A stretch of 64,000 nucleotides of DNA from Holophagales bacterium (GCA_009837885.1 VXSP01000012.1:1-64000), one strand, 5' to 3'. Positions 1 to 8,039 are shown, numbered from the stretch's first letter. Notes: generated by a model from the letters alone, not told the origin. Numbers and translations are program-made.

Positions 1-108
1 GGGAGGGGGTACAGCGGGCGGACTATGCCTTGGTAGCTCGCCACTTAGCGAGTTCGCGATCTTTACCCTAGGCCCCCAGTCTCCCGTCGCTCGGAACGCC
101 ACGTCTCA

Positions 109-150
109 TCACGCTTCCACGTAGGTGCTGATTTCGTCCCAGCTCGCCAT
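109..150 (-). other. 13-codon open frame of unknown meaning
   Basis: An ATG at 150 opens the peptide MASWDEISTYVEA and stops at 109. It reads like the beginning of a protein cut off early, but it is too short to assign and nothing downstream continues it. The rest of bases 1-172 shows no other coding signal. Confidence 0.15.
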
Positions 151-172
151 ATGATCGTCTCAAGACCAGGCA

Positions 173-637
173 TCAGGAATCATCGTAGAGACGGTTCCTT
201 TCTTCAAAGAGGGCACGCCATTCATCCTCAGTCGGGCTTTTGCTAAAGGTGCTTTCGTCGGCCTCGATCATAACCCAGTCGTGCTTGCTCGAAGTCCATA
301 TGTGGCCAAGCATTTCGCATTCGTTCAAGTTCGTGATGGTGCCTGCTCGCACCCCAAGAACGCCTTTGCGCCAGCTATTGGCGTAGAAGACATGAGAGTG
401 GCATTTCGGGCAGAAATAGAATCGATTTCCTCGTTCTTCGGACGATTGATAGTCGCGACTTTCGAGCTTGCCTGTTATTTCAATCATATTCTTGCGAATA
501 GGGAGGTTCAATGCATAGGAAGTGCCCAATAGCTTCTGGCACTGACCGCAATGGCAGGCGTAGTAGCCAACGCGCCCGAGGTCGATTGAACGGTACGAAA
601 CATAGCCGCAACGGCATTGACCTTCAATCGCAGTCAT
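173..637 (-). CDS. GFA/CENP-V family zinc-binding protein
   Basis: A 154-residue protein with the cysteine layout of the GFA (glutathione-dependent formaldehyde-activating enzyme-like) / CENP-V family: CRCG at residues 8-11, CHCGQC at 28-33 and CPKC at 76-79, which would hold two zinc ions in a Mss4-like fold. Length is normal for the family. Most members have no proven substrate; the formaldehyde-glutathione reaction is doubtful for the group. The gene is visibly richer in A+T than its neighbours, has no partner gene on its strand and faces away from the amidohydrolase gene at 1170, so it may have been acquired. Family assignment is firm, substrate unknown. Confidence 0.85.
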   Translation of the reverse strand: MTAIEGQCRCGYVSYRSIDLGRVGYYACHCGQCQKLLGTSYALNLPIRKNMIEITGKLESRDYQSSEERGNRFYFCPKCHSHVFYANSWRKGVLGVRAGTITNLNECEMLGHIWTSSKHDWVMIEADESTFSKSPTEDEWRALFEERNRLYDDS

Positions 638-836
638 AACGCGACACGCTCCACCAAGCTCCCTTTCCCGAACGAACCGATCTACTCACGCAGCTTGCTG
701 CCAACAGGCTCAAGAAACGCATGCACGAGCGTACCATCGTAAGGTGAGTAGTTCTGATAAGCCCGTCCATCTTCCATCGGAGCATAGGACCATACCGCGT
801 GGGCGGCGGCACGGCCCGACGCGGGCTCGAACCGGT
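638..836. other. Non-coding stretch with possible minus-strand coding remnant
   Basis: No complete gene is seen. In one minus-strand frame the stretch ending at 682 reads WSYAPMEDGRAYQNYSPYDG and on to a stop. This looks protein-like and could be the 3' end of a lost gene, but I recognise no family and no start. Confidence 0.2.
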
Positions 837-1030
837 TCACGCCTGGTGCGAGGTCGCTTCGGTCGGGTCCAGGAGGTCGATACCCGGGAACCGCGTGAAG
901 TCCCGGTCGGTGGTGGCGAACGAGGCGCCGTGCTCGAGCGCCAGAGCGGCGAGGTGCGCGTTCATCACCATCGGTCCCGAGGTGGTGCTGCTGTCCTCGC
1001 GGGCGACTTCGGGCAGCGCCCTCATCGAGC
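837..1030 (-). pseudogene. C-terminal fragment of a VapC-type PIN toxin
   Basis: The minus-strand frame ends with NAHLAALALEHG, then TTDRDFTRFPGIDLLDP, the typical third and fourth acidic motif region of VapC PIN-domain ribonucleases. The first half of the domain, including the N-terminal DxN/T motif and the glutamate helix, is absent. Upstream sequence in this frame is low-complexity Arg/Ala/Ser and runs into the promoter region of the gene at 1170. The fragment lacks catalytic residues and has no antitoxin gene, so it is a decayed toxin remnant. Confidence 0.65.
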
Positions 1031-1169
1031 CCAGTCGCTCGCGCCCGCGATGTAGCGCGGCAGCGCCAGCGGGACTCTTGGAACTTCCGCGCTTGCACTG
1101 CCGTACTGCTAGAAGGCCGCGCTTTGCCCACACGACAGGCTGAAGATCCCCTCAGAGAAGGACCATCCA

Positions 1170-2672
1170 GTGAGAGTCCATGCGATCACGGTTGGACTCG
1201 TCATCGCCGCCCTTGGATGCCTCGCCAGCGCTGGCGCTGCTGCGGCCGACGACCTCCTGATCAAGAACGTCACCATTGTCTCGCCGGAGCGGGAGGCACC
1301 GTCCGCGGCGACGAACGTGCTTGTGCGCGATGGACGAATCGTCGCCATCGGGCGCGAGCTGCCTCAAGGCATCCACGGTTCCGCCGATGTGATCGACGGC
1401 ACGGGACGCTACCTCGCGCCCGGGCTGATCGACGCGCATACGCATCTGAGCGACATCCCGGGGATGACCTTCGAGCACGAGCGTGCCCATCCGGACATCG
1501 CGCGCGAGACCCGCCGACAGATCCCGCGCAGTTACCTCTACTACGGCTTTACTTCGGTAGTCGACATGATGGCGGGGCAACCCGACGCGATTGCCAGGTG
1601 GAACGACCTGGACGTTCGTCCCCATGCCTACTTCTGCGGGGCGGCGCCCGTGTTCGACGGCTATCCGATGAACTTCGTCCCGAAGCCCTTTCGCTATCGG
1701 ATCACGCCTTACTTCCTGTTCGATGAGGCGCGTGCCGACGAGTTCCCCGCCGGCTTCGCCCCGACCGAGCACACGCCGGAGGCCGTCGTCGAGAGGATGC
1801 ACGGCGACGGCGCCGTCTGCGTGAAGACGACATTCGAGGGCGGGTTTCGCGGTCAAGGGAACCTGCCGCTACCGAGCGAGCGGATCATCCGCGATCTGGT
1901 GGCCGCCGCGCACGCCCGAGCCATGCCGGTGCTGCTACACGCCAACTCCCAGTCCGCCCAGACCTTCGGGCTGGCGGTCGGTGTCGACGCCTTCGTGCAC
2001 GGCATATGGAGATGGGATGATCCTGGGACGACCGAGTTGACCGCGGACGTCACGAAGATCCTGGACGCCATCGTTCACGGCAACATCGCCTGGCAACCGA
2101 CCATCCAGGTGCTCTACGGCGAGCGTGACCTGCACGACCCGGACTACCTCTCCAGTCCCGAACTCCGGCATGTGCTGCCGAAGGCCATTATCGACTGGTA
2201 TGGAACCGAGGACGGGCAGTGGTTCGGTAGTCGCATGCGCGACAATCCTGGGGTGGCGCGGGCACTCGAAGACGGCCGCTGGGAGAACCTGGACGCCGTA
2301 CCGATCGCGCGTGTCACCGAGGCGCTCTCCTATCTGGCATCGCGCGGCGCGCGGCTCAGTTTCGGCAGCGACACTCCCAGCGCCCCGACCTACGCCAACC
2401 CTCCCGGCCTCAACGGCCGGCTGGAAATGCGCCGTTGGTTGGAAGCCGGAGTCACGCCTATGCGCCTGTTCCGCGCCGCGACGATCGTGAACGCGGAGCT
2501 CTTCGGCCTGCAGGACGTCATCGGGACGGTCGAGGAAGGCAAGCGCGCGGACTTGCTGGTGATGACGAGAAACCCGATGGAGGACGCCTCCGCATTCGAC
2601 GCAATCGACATCGTCATTCTCGAAGGGCGCGTCTTGCGTCGATCGGATCTTTCCGCGGAGAACGGGCAGTAG
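1170..2672 (+). CDS. Secreted metal-dependent amidohydrolase
   Basis: A 500-residue amidohydrolase-superfamily enzyme with a signal peptide (residues 1-26, hydrophobic core then AGAAAADD), so probably periplasmic. Metal ligand motifs follow the family order: DAHTH at 89-93, candidate bridging lysine K219, histidines H257 (LLHAN) and H277, and the aspartate of FGSDTP at 401. Overall it resembles imidazolonepropionase/prolidase-like members of COG1228. Start chosen at GTG 1170 because AGAAGGA lies about 9 bases upstream and it yields the full signal peptide. It stands alone on its strand. The hydrolysed bond (N-acyl, peptide or cyclic amide) cannot be told from sequence. Confidence 0.85.
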   Translation: MRVHAITVGLVIAALGCLASAGAAAADDLLIKNVTIVSPEREAPSAATNVLVRDGRIVAIGRELPQGIHGSADVIDGTGRYLAPGLIDAHTHLSDIPGMTFEHERAHPDIARETRRQIPRSYLYYGFTSVVDMMAGQPDAIARWNDLDVRPHAYFCGAAPVFDGYPMNFVPKPFRYRITPYFLFDEARADEFPAGFAPTEHTPEAVVERMHGDGAVCVKTTFEGGFRGQGNLPLPSERIIRDLVAAAHARAMPVLLHANSQSAQTFGLAVGVDAFVHGIWRWDDPGTTELTADVTKILDAIVHGNIAWQPTIQVLYGERDLHDPDYLSSPELRHVLPKAIIDWYGTEDGQWFGSRMRDNPGVARALEDGRWENLDAVPIARVTEALSYLASRGARLSFGSDTPSAPTYANPPGLNGRLEMRRWLEAGVTPMRLFRAATIVNAELFGLQDVIGTVEEGKRADLLVMTRNPMEDASAFDAIDIVILEGRVLRRSDLSAENGQ

Positions 2673-2757
2673 ATCAGCTGGCTCGAGAGAGGTTCCAGAG
2701 CGCTGAGCCAGTAGCGAGGAGCGGTAGCGCCGGCCTCGGTGAGGCGGACGGCTTCCT

Positions 2758-3570
2758 CTACGACCGCCCTACGAACCCCCGAAGCGCCGACTTCCACCGC
2801 TCCAGTTCCTTCCTCCGAAACGCGATGTCCTTCAGGCCCCAGAGAATGAGCGCCGGCTTGTCCGCGAAGGTGGCGCGGTCCTGCCAGATCGAGCGCAGCC
2901 AGTCGCTCGCGCCGACGATGTAGCCCGGCAGCGCGGCGCTCGCGGCCCGTGCCGCGGGTGACGGCTGGGCGCCGCGGTAGTGAGCCATGATCTCCGGCGT
3001 CAGGACGCTTCGGTCGCCGACCGCTCTCGGCATCACCCGGTTCACGAAGATGTTGTGGTGCCGCAGCAGGTACTGGCCGATCCAGCTCGACATCAGGAAG
3101 CTGAACGACCTGAAGTGGAAGTCGTCCCCGACCGGCCAGCACCAGGTGTTCGCGATGACGAGACGCTTGACGCGCTCCGGGTGCCTGCGCGCGAAGTCGA
3201 GGCCGATCGGCCCGCCCCAGTCGTTCATGAACAGGGTGATCCCGCGCAGGTCGAGATGGTCGAGCAGAGCGGCCAGGCGGCGCGCGTGACTCTCGGGACG
3301 ATGGTCCTCGCGCCGCGCGCTCCGTGACGAGAGGCCGAAGCCGATGTGGTCGAGTGCTATGCAGCGGAACTCCGATCGCAGTTCCCGGACCGGATGCCGG
3401 AACAGGAACGACCAGGCGGGGTTGCCGTGGACGAACACGATCGGCTCGCCCTCGCCTTCGTCGATGTAGTGCATCCGGTGGTCGGGCGGGAGGTCGAGAA
3501 AGCGGCTCTCGAAGGGGAACAGGTCGTCCGAGACCCAGTCGGGACGGGCGGTCGATGCGATCCCGTTCAC
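2758..3570 (-). CDS. Haloalkane-dehalogenase-like alpha/beta hydrolase, C-terminally short
   Basis: A 270-residue alpha/beta hydrolase of the haloalkane dehalogenase / OleB branch: oxyanion motif VHGNPAW at 48-53, nucleophile aspartate D117 in MNDWGG, and the acid-region motif LWGLKDIAF near 245-253. Family members run about 290-305 residues and carry the catalytic histidine roughly 25 residues after this motif; here the frame ends at ALRGFVGRS with no such GH motif, and none appears in the following bases in other frames. The gene starts at GTG 3570 and overlaps the SRPBCC stop by 4 bases (GTGA), so it is third in the arsR operon. It may be inactive. Confidence 0.75.
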   Translation of the reverse strand: MNGIASTARPDWVSDDLFPFESRFLDLPPDHRMHYIDEGEGEPIVFVHGNPAWSFLFRHPVRELRSEFRCIALDHIGFGLSSRSARREDHRPESHARRLAALLDHLDLRGITLFMNDWGGPIGLDFARRHPERVKRLVIANTWCWPVGDDFHFRSFSFLMSSWIGQYLLRHHNIFVNRVMPRAVGDRSVLTPEIMAHYRGAQPSPAARAASAALPGYIVGASDWLRSIWQDRATFADKPALILWGLKDIAFRRKELERWKSALRGFVGRS

Positions 3571-3989
3571 GCGGCGCACAGCTCCCTGAGCTTCTCGAGA
3601 CAGTCCGCCCAGCTCCGCTCGTGCTCGTCGCGGGCCTCGTCCTGGGTGAACCGGGCATGGGTGAGCGTGAGGCGCGTCCTGTCGGCCGATTCGGGTTCGA
3701 ACTCGATGGTGACCAGCGTCTCGGTGTCGCTGCCTTCCCAGCGCCAGGTGTGCACCAGGCGACGTAGCGGCGCGACTTCCCGGTACACGCCGCGGGCGAG
3801 CCAGCGCTGCCCGTCGGCCCCGCGCATCTCGATGAGGAACGTCCCGCCGACCGCGACGTCGGCGACTGCGCGCGAGGCCACCGCATTGCCCGGCGCCAGC
3901 CACTGCTTCAGCAACTCCGGGTCGGTCCAGGCCGCGTAGACCCGCTCTACCGGTGCGTCGATCACGCGTTGAAGCGTCAGGTCCGTCAT
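3567..3989 (-). CDS. SRPBCC (AHSA1-like) protein
   Basis: A 140-residue START/SRPBCC ligand-binding protein, opening with the family signature of a beta strand, then APVERVYAAW and PELLKQWLAPG, and ending in the long C-terminal helix (WADCLEKLRELC). Such proteins form an open hydrophobic cavity and are very commonly encoded directly after an ArsR-type regulator, as here: its ATG overlaps the arsR stop by 4 bases (3986-3989). The ligand is unknown. A decayed partial copy of this gene lies at 5014-5229. Confidence 0.85.
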   Translation of the reverse strand: MTDLTLQRVIDAPVERVYAAWTDPELLKQWLAPGNAVASRAVADVAVGGTFLIEMRGADGQRWLARGVYREVAPLRRLVHTWRWEGSDTETLVTIEFEPESADRTRLTLTHARFTQDEARDEHERSWADCLEKLRELCAA

Positions 3990-4327
3990 CGCCGTTCGCC
4001 CTCCTCGTCGGCGCCGGTCTCGACCAGGGCGCCAAGCGCATCGAGGCGCTCCGTCCAGAAGCGCGTGTGGAACTCGAGCCAGTCCTGGGCGTCCCGGAGC
4101 GCGGCCGGGTTGAGCCGGCAGACGCGCTCCCGGCCCCGCGCTTCGCGGGTGACGAGGCCGGCGCGTTCGAGTACGCCGAGGTGTTTGGAGACGCCGGCGA
4201 AGGAGAGGGGGAGGGGGCGGGAGAGGTCGCCGACGGTGGTTTGGCCTGAGGCGAGACGGCCGAGGATGGCGCGGCGGGTGGGGTTGGAGAGGGCGTGGAA
4301 GACGCGGTTCAGGTGTTGTTCAACCAT
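3986..4327 (-). CDS. ArsR-family winged-helix repressor
   Basis: A 113-residue ArsR-type winged-helix regulator. The helix-turn-helix spans roughly residues 10-75: FHALSNPTRRAILGRLASG, then SFAGVSKHLGVLERAGLV (recognition helix) and the wing around REARGRERVC. No metal-binding ELCVC motif is present, so it belongs to the non-metal ArsR/SRPBCC-associated subgroup. Start ATG 4327 is chosen because it gives the usual MVEQHLNRVFHAL opening; an in-frame extension upstream would run through the operator. Two matching palindromes (4319-4336 and 4357-4378) flank the start, pointing to autoregulation of the three-gene operon. Confidence 0.85.
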   Translation of the reverse strand: MVEQHLNRVFHALSNPTRRAILGRLASGQTTVGDLSRPLPLSFAGVSKHLGVLERAGLVTREARGRERVCRLNPAALRDAQDWLEFHTRFWTERLDALGALVETGADEEGERR

Positions 4328-4336
4328 GTGGTTGAG
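4319..4336. promoter_or_regulatory. Proximal ArsR operator candidate over the start codon
   Basis: Inverted repeat TTCAACC-ATGT-GGTTGAG overlapping the arsR start codon. Its half-sites and 4-base spacer match the second palindrome at 4357-4378, centre to centre 40 bases away, about four helical turns. Repeats of the TTCAACC/GGTTGAA type are expected operators for this ArsR subgroup; binding is inferred. Confidence 0.55.
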
Positions 4337-4356
4337 GGTAGCGGGGTTGGCGAGTT

Positions 4357-4378
4357 CATTCAACCCTTGGGTTGAATG
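4357..4378. promoter_or_regulatory. Distal ArsR operator candidate
   Basis: A perfect 22-base palindrome with arms CATTCAACCC and GGGTTGAATG around TT. Its core TTCAACC-N4-GGTTGAA is the same as the site over the arsR start. It sits 30 bases upstream of the start codon, where the promoter should be. Confidence 0.65.
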
Positions 4379-4592
4379 AGGGCTGGGACTACCGTGCGCG
4401 CTACGTAGTACCGTCCTTGGCGTCGGGAGCGCGTTTAGACGGCGGCCGCCCTGCAAGCGGATCGCTGACGTGTTCGAGGCGGTTGCAGGGTCCCGTCTCA
4501 GTACCGACGCTGCTCGACGAGCACCGCGGCTTCATGCGGGTCATTCTAGAATCGCCAGGTTGCGGCGGCTTCGCCCCGGCGGGGAGATTGAC

Positions 4593-4886
4593 ATGACCCA
4601 GTACGCACTGTTCTTCGAGAGTGGAGGCCCCGTGTTCGGCGAGGGCTACATCGCTTCCGTGCGGGTCCATGGCCGCGCGCTTGCGACCTACGACGAGGAG
4701 GACGGGGAGTTCGAGCTCAGCGGCGTGAATCCGGGGAGCCTTCTCGGGTTCGGTCGAACCCTGAACGAGGCGTACCAGGACTTCGTCGAGTCACTGCGGT
4801 GCACCCTGATCGACTGCGCATCCGATGCGGCGAACTTCGAGGATTTCCGTCGGGAGGTCGAGGACTTCTTCGTCACGAACGATTGA
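4593..4886 (+). CDS. Small acidic protein, HicB-like candidate antitoxin
   Basis: A 97-residue protein starting at ATG 4593 after GGGGAGA. It has a short beta-rich N-terminal part (residues 1-45, including a GFGRTLNEAYQDF stretch resembling the HicB pattern in which a beta sheet is followed by a helix beginning with a LNEA-like motif) and an acidic helical C-terminus ending in EDFFVTND. It is followed without a gap by a DUF2442 remnant at 4883. DUF2442 genes are usually found as partners of small toxin-like genes, so this may be half of a broken toxin-antitoxin-like unit. No catalytic residues are evident; assignment is tentative. Confidence 0.45.
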   Translation: MTQYALFFESGGPVFGEGYIASVRVHGRALATYDEEDGEFELSGVNPGSLLGFGRTLNEAYQDFVESLRCTLIDCASDAANFEDFRREVEDFFVTND

Positions 4887-5029
4887 ATCCGCGTCTCGAA
4901 GGCGGGACGGAAGCGGAGCTTGAACGGATCGAGCTCTCTCCCTTCGGCCTCCACTGGCCGGAGCTCGACGAGGATCTCTCGATGCGGGGCATCCTCGCAG
5001 GCGACTTCGGACAGCACACAGCTCCCTGA
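4883..5029 (+). pseudogene. Truncated DUF2442-domain gene
   Basis: In frame from a possible TTG at 4883 (overlapping the previous stop) the sequence reads PRLEGGTEAEL, then SPFGLHWPELDEDLSMRGIL, the C-terminal half of a DUF2442 domain with its GLHWPELDEDLS hallmark. The N-terminal half is missing and the 3' end runs directly into the duplicated SRPBCC sequence that begins near 5014, so the last residues (HTAP) belong to foreign sequence. Recombination around the SRPBCC duplication probably affected this gene. Confidence 0.6.
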
Positions 5030-5229
5030 GCTTCTCGAGACAGTCCGCCCAGCTCCGCTCGTGCTCGTCGCGGGCCTCGGCCTGGGTGAACGGGGCATGA
5101 GTGAGCGTCGTGAGGCGCGGCGACCGCGCGCGAGGCCACGGCATTGCCCGGCGCCAGCCACTGCTTCAGCAACTCCGGGTTGGTCCAGGCCGCGTAGACC
5201 CGCTCTACCGGTGCGTCGATCACGCGTTT
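5014..5229 (-). pseudogene. Internally deleted duplicate of the SRPBCC gene
   Basis: Bases 5014-5118 nearly match 3573-3676, and 5119-5229 nearly match the end of the same gene around 3862-3971, with about 180 bases between them deleted. Both blocks keep the order and orientation of the intact gene, with scattered substitutions. It is an old partial duplication, 1.3 kb from the parent, missing its central beta sheet and its own regulator. It still encodes ERVYAAWTNPELLKQWLAPG before the frame is lost. Confidence 0.85.
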
Positions 5230-5268
5230 CGGGCCTGCCGATCTGCCAAGCTACGGGGCTAGCGTAGG

Positions 5269-6159
5269 CTAGTTCACTCCCGCTCTGTCGACGACTTTGA
5301 GGACTTTGTTGTCCGGGCCGGCGATGACGACACACCGGATGTCAGCAAAGATGACTGAGTACGTCACGGTGTTCGATTCGCGGTGGCTTAGCGTAGCGTC
5401 GAAGTGACCGAGGCCACTCGCTGCGTAGGGCTCTTTGAGGCTCGCCTGGAAGCCAACAACCAGATTGTTCTTGAGTTCCGGTGCTTCGGCCGGAGTCGCA
5501 TCTACTGTCACCATTTTCGTCATCAGCCCGGAGGGGCTCTCTGCTTCCCTATCGTACCCGCTCCAGCTCTCTAGCTCGAAAGAAAGGGTGCCGGCGGCAT
5601 CCCGTTCAAAGAGCCCATACACTTCTACTCTGTAGAGATCGATGGTGGCTCTGCCTCCGGAGGCGCTCACTGCTTCTGTGCGTCGAGTGAGTTCACGCTC
5701 CGCGGATAGAACGACTTGATGAGCACCGTAGGCCGACAATCTCCCGTCCTTCTTGAGGACCGACCAACTCCCAGGTTCGGAAGAGAAGACATAGAATCGT
5801 TGATGACCGGTGGGGTTGTTCCAAGCGTACTTCGGGAGCAGGAAGTGACCGTTGTCGGCATCGTACCGGACGACATCGGGATGGTAGGTTCCTCGGAGCA
5901 CAAGCGGCTCGTCCAGGCCGTGGTCTGCTACCAGTTGGCGCTTCCTGGCCTCGTATGCGGCCGTCGTTTCGAACTCGCCTTTGGCCAGATCCAGGCTAGA
6001 GAGCGAACGGAAGACCTCTTGTGGCTCGGCGAAGGAGACCGTGTCGCCGGCGGTGACAGAGCATCGCTCTCCAAGCAGCGGCGTAGTGCTCAGGGTGATG
6101 CCGAGAAGGAGGCAACAGGGGAACCGGAGCGTTTGAGGTGGAGGGCAATGGTGGTTCAT
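5269..6159 (-). CDS. Secreted protein of unknown function
   Basis: A 296-residue protein with an N-terminal signal (hydrophobic CCLLLGITLSTTPLL around residues 15-29), hence probably exported. AAGGAGC precedes the ATG at 6159. The body is a mix of beta strands; an N-terminal EFETTAAYEARK segment looks like a short helical module before the beta-rich part. I recognise no family. GC content is clearly lower than in surrounding genes. The minus-strand gene at 6227 lies 67 bases upstream, so the two may be co-transcribed. Confidence 0.7.
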   Translation of the reverse strand: MNHHCPPPQTLRFPCCLLLGITLSTTPLLGERCSVTAGDTVSFAEPQEVFRSLSSLDLAKGEFETTAAYEARKRQLVADHGLDEPLVLRGTYHPDVVRYDADNGHFLLPKYAWNNPTGHQRFYVFSSEPGSWSVLKKDGRLSAYGAHQVVLSAERELTRRTEAVSASGGRATIDLYRVEVYGLFERDAAGTLSFELESWSGYDREAESPSGLMTKMVTVDATPAEAPELKNNLVVGFQASLKEPYAASGLGHFDATLSHRESNTVTYSVIFADIRCVVIAGPDNKVLKVVDRAGVN

Positions 6160-6226
6160 GACGGGCTCCTTGGTGTGGACACGCAGGTGCGTCGTGAGTG
6201 TCGAGGCTAAGGTCAGGTCCTAGGAC

Positions 6227-6793
6227 CTAGAACCCCCACCCCAGACCGAAAGTGATGACGTCCCCGGAAGCTCCGTCGAAAGAAGCTCGTCCCCACTGGA
6301 CGATGGCGACGAGACGCTTTCTGATCGCCACGGCAGTGCCGACGCCGAGGTCGAAGCTGTTGTCGCTATCCGAGAAACTCTCCCCGAAGATTGTGCCGCT
6401 GGCCGAGAAGCCCGTGTAGTTGGCGCTGAGAAAAGCCGCCGCCCGGGTCTTGCTCTCCGGTCGATTAGTGAAGCCGACTGCCACCGAGCTGCGCGCTGCC
6501 CGGACGTCCGCGTTGTAGTAGCGCGGGAAGCCGTAGAAGTCGAAAGCGAGAAAACGGCTCACGCTTGCCTCGTCCTGAGCCAGGGACGTCGACAGAAAGA
6601 GCCTGCTCTTGCCGGAGAAGGTCGCAAAGCCCACGGTGTTGACGCCTCCGAAGGACAGGTCGTCAAACGAAGCGCTGCTCGTACCGAGCCAGATCGTCCA
6701 TGTGGAGTCGGGCTCAGGCTCCGGCTGCTCTTCCTGAGCGTGGAGACCCAGGGGTGCCAGGGAAAGGGCGAGAACGAGGACGGCGCGGAGCAT
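6227..6793 (-). CDS. Predicted outer-membrane beta-barrel protein
   Basis: A 188-residue protein with a clear signal peptide (MLRAVLVLALSLAPLGLHAQ), alternating hydrophobic/polar strands rich in Gly, Phe and Ser, and a C-terminal strand ending in aromatic GLGWGF, as in outer-membrane barrels recognised by the BAM complex. Size would suit an 8-stranded barrel. AGGAGAA precedes the ATG at 6793. No enzyme motif seen. It is the first gene of a likely pair with 5269-6159. Confidence 0.6.
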   Translation of the reverse strand: MLRAVLVLALSLAPLGLHAQEEQPEPEPDSTWTIWLGTSSASFDDLSFGGVNTVGFATFSGKSRLFLSTSLAQDEASVSRFLAFDFYGFPRYYNADVRAARSSVAVGFTNRPESKTRAAAFLSANYTGFSASGTIFGESFSDSDNSFDLGVGTAVAIRKRLVAIVQWGRASFDGASGDVITFGLGWGF

Positions 6794-7094
6794 CTGCTGC
6801 TTCTCCTACGGTTGGTTTCGACGAAGGGGCGACTCCTGGAGCCAAGCCTCCACCGCCCCCTCACTAGCTTGTTTCGGATCGCGCTTCCGCGCGGTCGACG
6901 ACTATACAGCGATCAAGAACGACTTTGTGGCGAGCTAGCGGCTGCATCGCGCGACGATTGCGCGAGCAAGAGAACCCAAAACGGCGGATGCGCACAGAGA
7001 CGGTGATGTTCGGGGGTATCGTCCGCGGTAGCCGATGCCTTCGCGCAGGCGAAACGGCGCGAAGGTGATTTCGCCAACTTGACCGGAGAACACC
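6794..7094. other. Intergenic region between divergent genes, nothing recognised
   Basis: About 300 bases separate the barrel-like gene from the small exported protein at 7095. It must hold promoters in both directions; I see no convincing palindrome, repeat or RNA structure. A purine-rich ACTTGACCGGAGAAC stretch just before 7095 probably contains the ribosome binding site. Confidence 0.3.
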
Positions 7095-7373
7095 ATGAGC
7101 TTCTCGATCCAAGACCCAAGCCGTCGACTCTGGCTTCGCCTCGCCGCTGGCACCGTCACCTTGGCGGTCGCAGCAGCCTTGCTGGTTGCGGCGGCCCCGG
7201 CTGCGGCTCCTGCGGCCACGCCGCCGGCCTGTTGCCCTTGCGCTGACGAAGCCGCGTACGCGGCCGACATGTACAACGCCTTCGCGCAGCGCATGGGTAC
7301 GAACCCTGGGAACAGGCTCTGGAAGCAGGCCAAGGAGATCCTGATCGAGTGCATGGACTCGGCGGCTCGCTGA
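7095..7373 (+). CDS. Small exported or membrane-anchored protein with CCPC motif
   Basis: A 92-residue protein with a long N-terminal signal or anchor (residues 12-42, nearly all Ala/Val/Leu/Pro) followed by PACCPCADEAAYAADMYNAF, a cysteine cluster at the start of the mature part, and one more cysteine near the C-terminus (ILIECMDSAAR). The mature domain is about 50 residues of mostly helix. The family is not recognised; the cysteines might form disulfides or hold a metal. The start at 7095 is the only one giving the basic n-region. Confidence 0.5.
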   Translation: MSFSIQDPSRRLWLRLAAGTVTLAVAAALLVAAAPAAAPAATPPACCPCADEAAYAADMYNAFAQRMGTNPGNRLWKQAKEILIECMDSAAR

Positions 7374-7496
7374 GCGAACTCGGAATCGCCGTGGTCCGCG
7401 CCGATGTGCTGCTGTCGGCGCGCTGCCCCTTCGGCGCCGTGAGAAGCGCGCCGTCAGTTTCAACACTCTGCTGCTTGACGAGGGCATCTGCGAGGA

Positions 7497-8039
7497 ATGA
7501 AGGAGGACTGTTCACACAACGCCAACTACGACGCCCGCGTCACGCGCATCGCGCCTGGTCGAAACGCAGCGGATCGGCACATCGCGCAACAACTCCGGGC
7601 GGCTGGCCTTTGGGACGCGCTGTGCCGCGCTGCGCTGTGGCAGTGCGCCGCGAACGACGGGACGCCCGTGCACAACGAAAGCACCGCACTCTGGGCCATT
7701 CTGGACCATGTGGGGCAGCAGCAACGCGGCGCGGCGAAGCTGGGCAACCGGATGGTCGAGTCGCTCGGTCCGCAATGCGTCGCGGAAGCGCTCGCGCGCG
7801 CCGGACGCAGGCACCTCTCAATGAGTGCCTGGGCGTACTGGAAGCGCCTCCTCGGGTTGCCGCTGGTCCCCGAGGACGCCGAAGGATTCCGGTTCGCCGA
7901 CGGCTGGGTCGAGCGTCTGGGGGTCCGGGACCACACCGGAGAGACGCCTCGGGGCTGCATTCCCTATACGTTCGAGGGCGAGAAGGTCGCCTGGGGATGC
8001 CACCCGGAAACCGGCGAAGTGTACCCGGTGCCGTATTGA
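7497..8039 (+). CDS. Protein of unknown function
   Basis: A 180-residue soluble protein without a signal peptide. The N-terminal 130 residues are Ala/Arg-rich helices, and the C-terminus carries GCIPYTFEGEKVAWGCHPETGEVYPVPY with two cysteines, suggesting a small terminal beta hairpin. I do not recognise the family. It follows the small exported protein by 123 bases on the same strand; start ATG 7497 is preceded by GAGG. Confidence 0.45.
   Translation: MKEDCSHNANYDARVTRIAPGRNAADRHIAQQLRAAGLWDALCRAALWQCAANDGTPVHNESTALWAILDHVGQQQRGAAKLGNRMVESLGPQCVAEALARAGRRHLSMSAWAYWKRLLGLPLVPEDAEGFRFADGWVERLGVRDHTGETPRGCIPYTFEGEKVAWGCHPETGEVYPVPY

Noticed and set aside
990..5013. Near-identical 24-base match between about 994-1017 and 4990-5013
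   Set aside because: One lies in the antisense of a VapC remnant and the other in the DUF2442 fragment; the match is too short to be more than coincidence in GC-rich DNA without a wider alignment.
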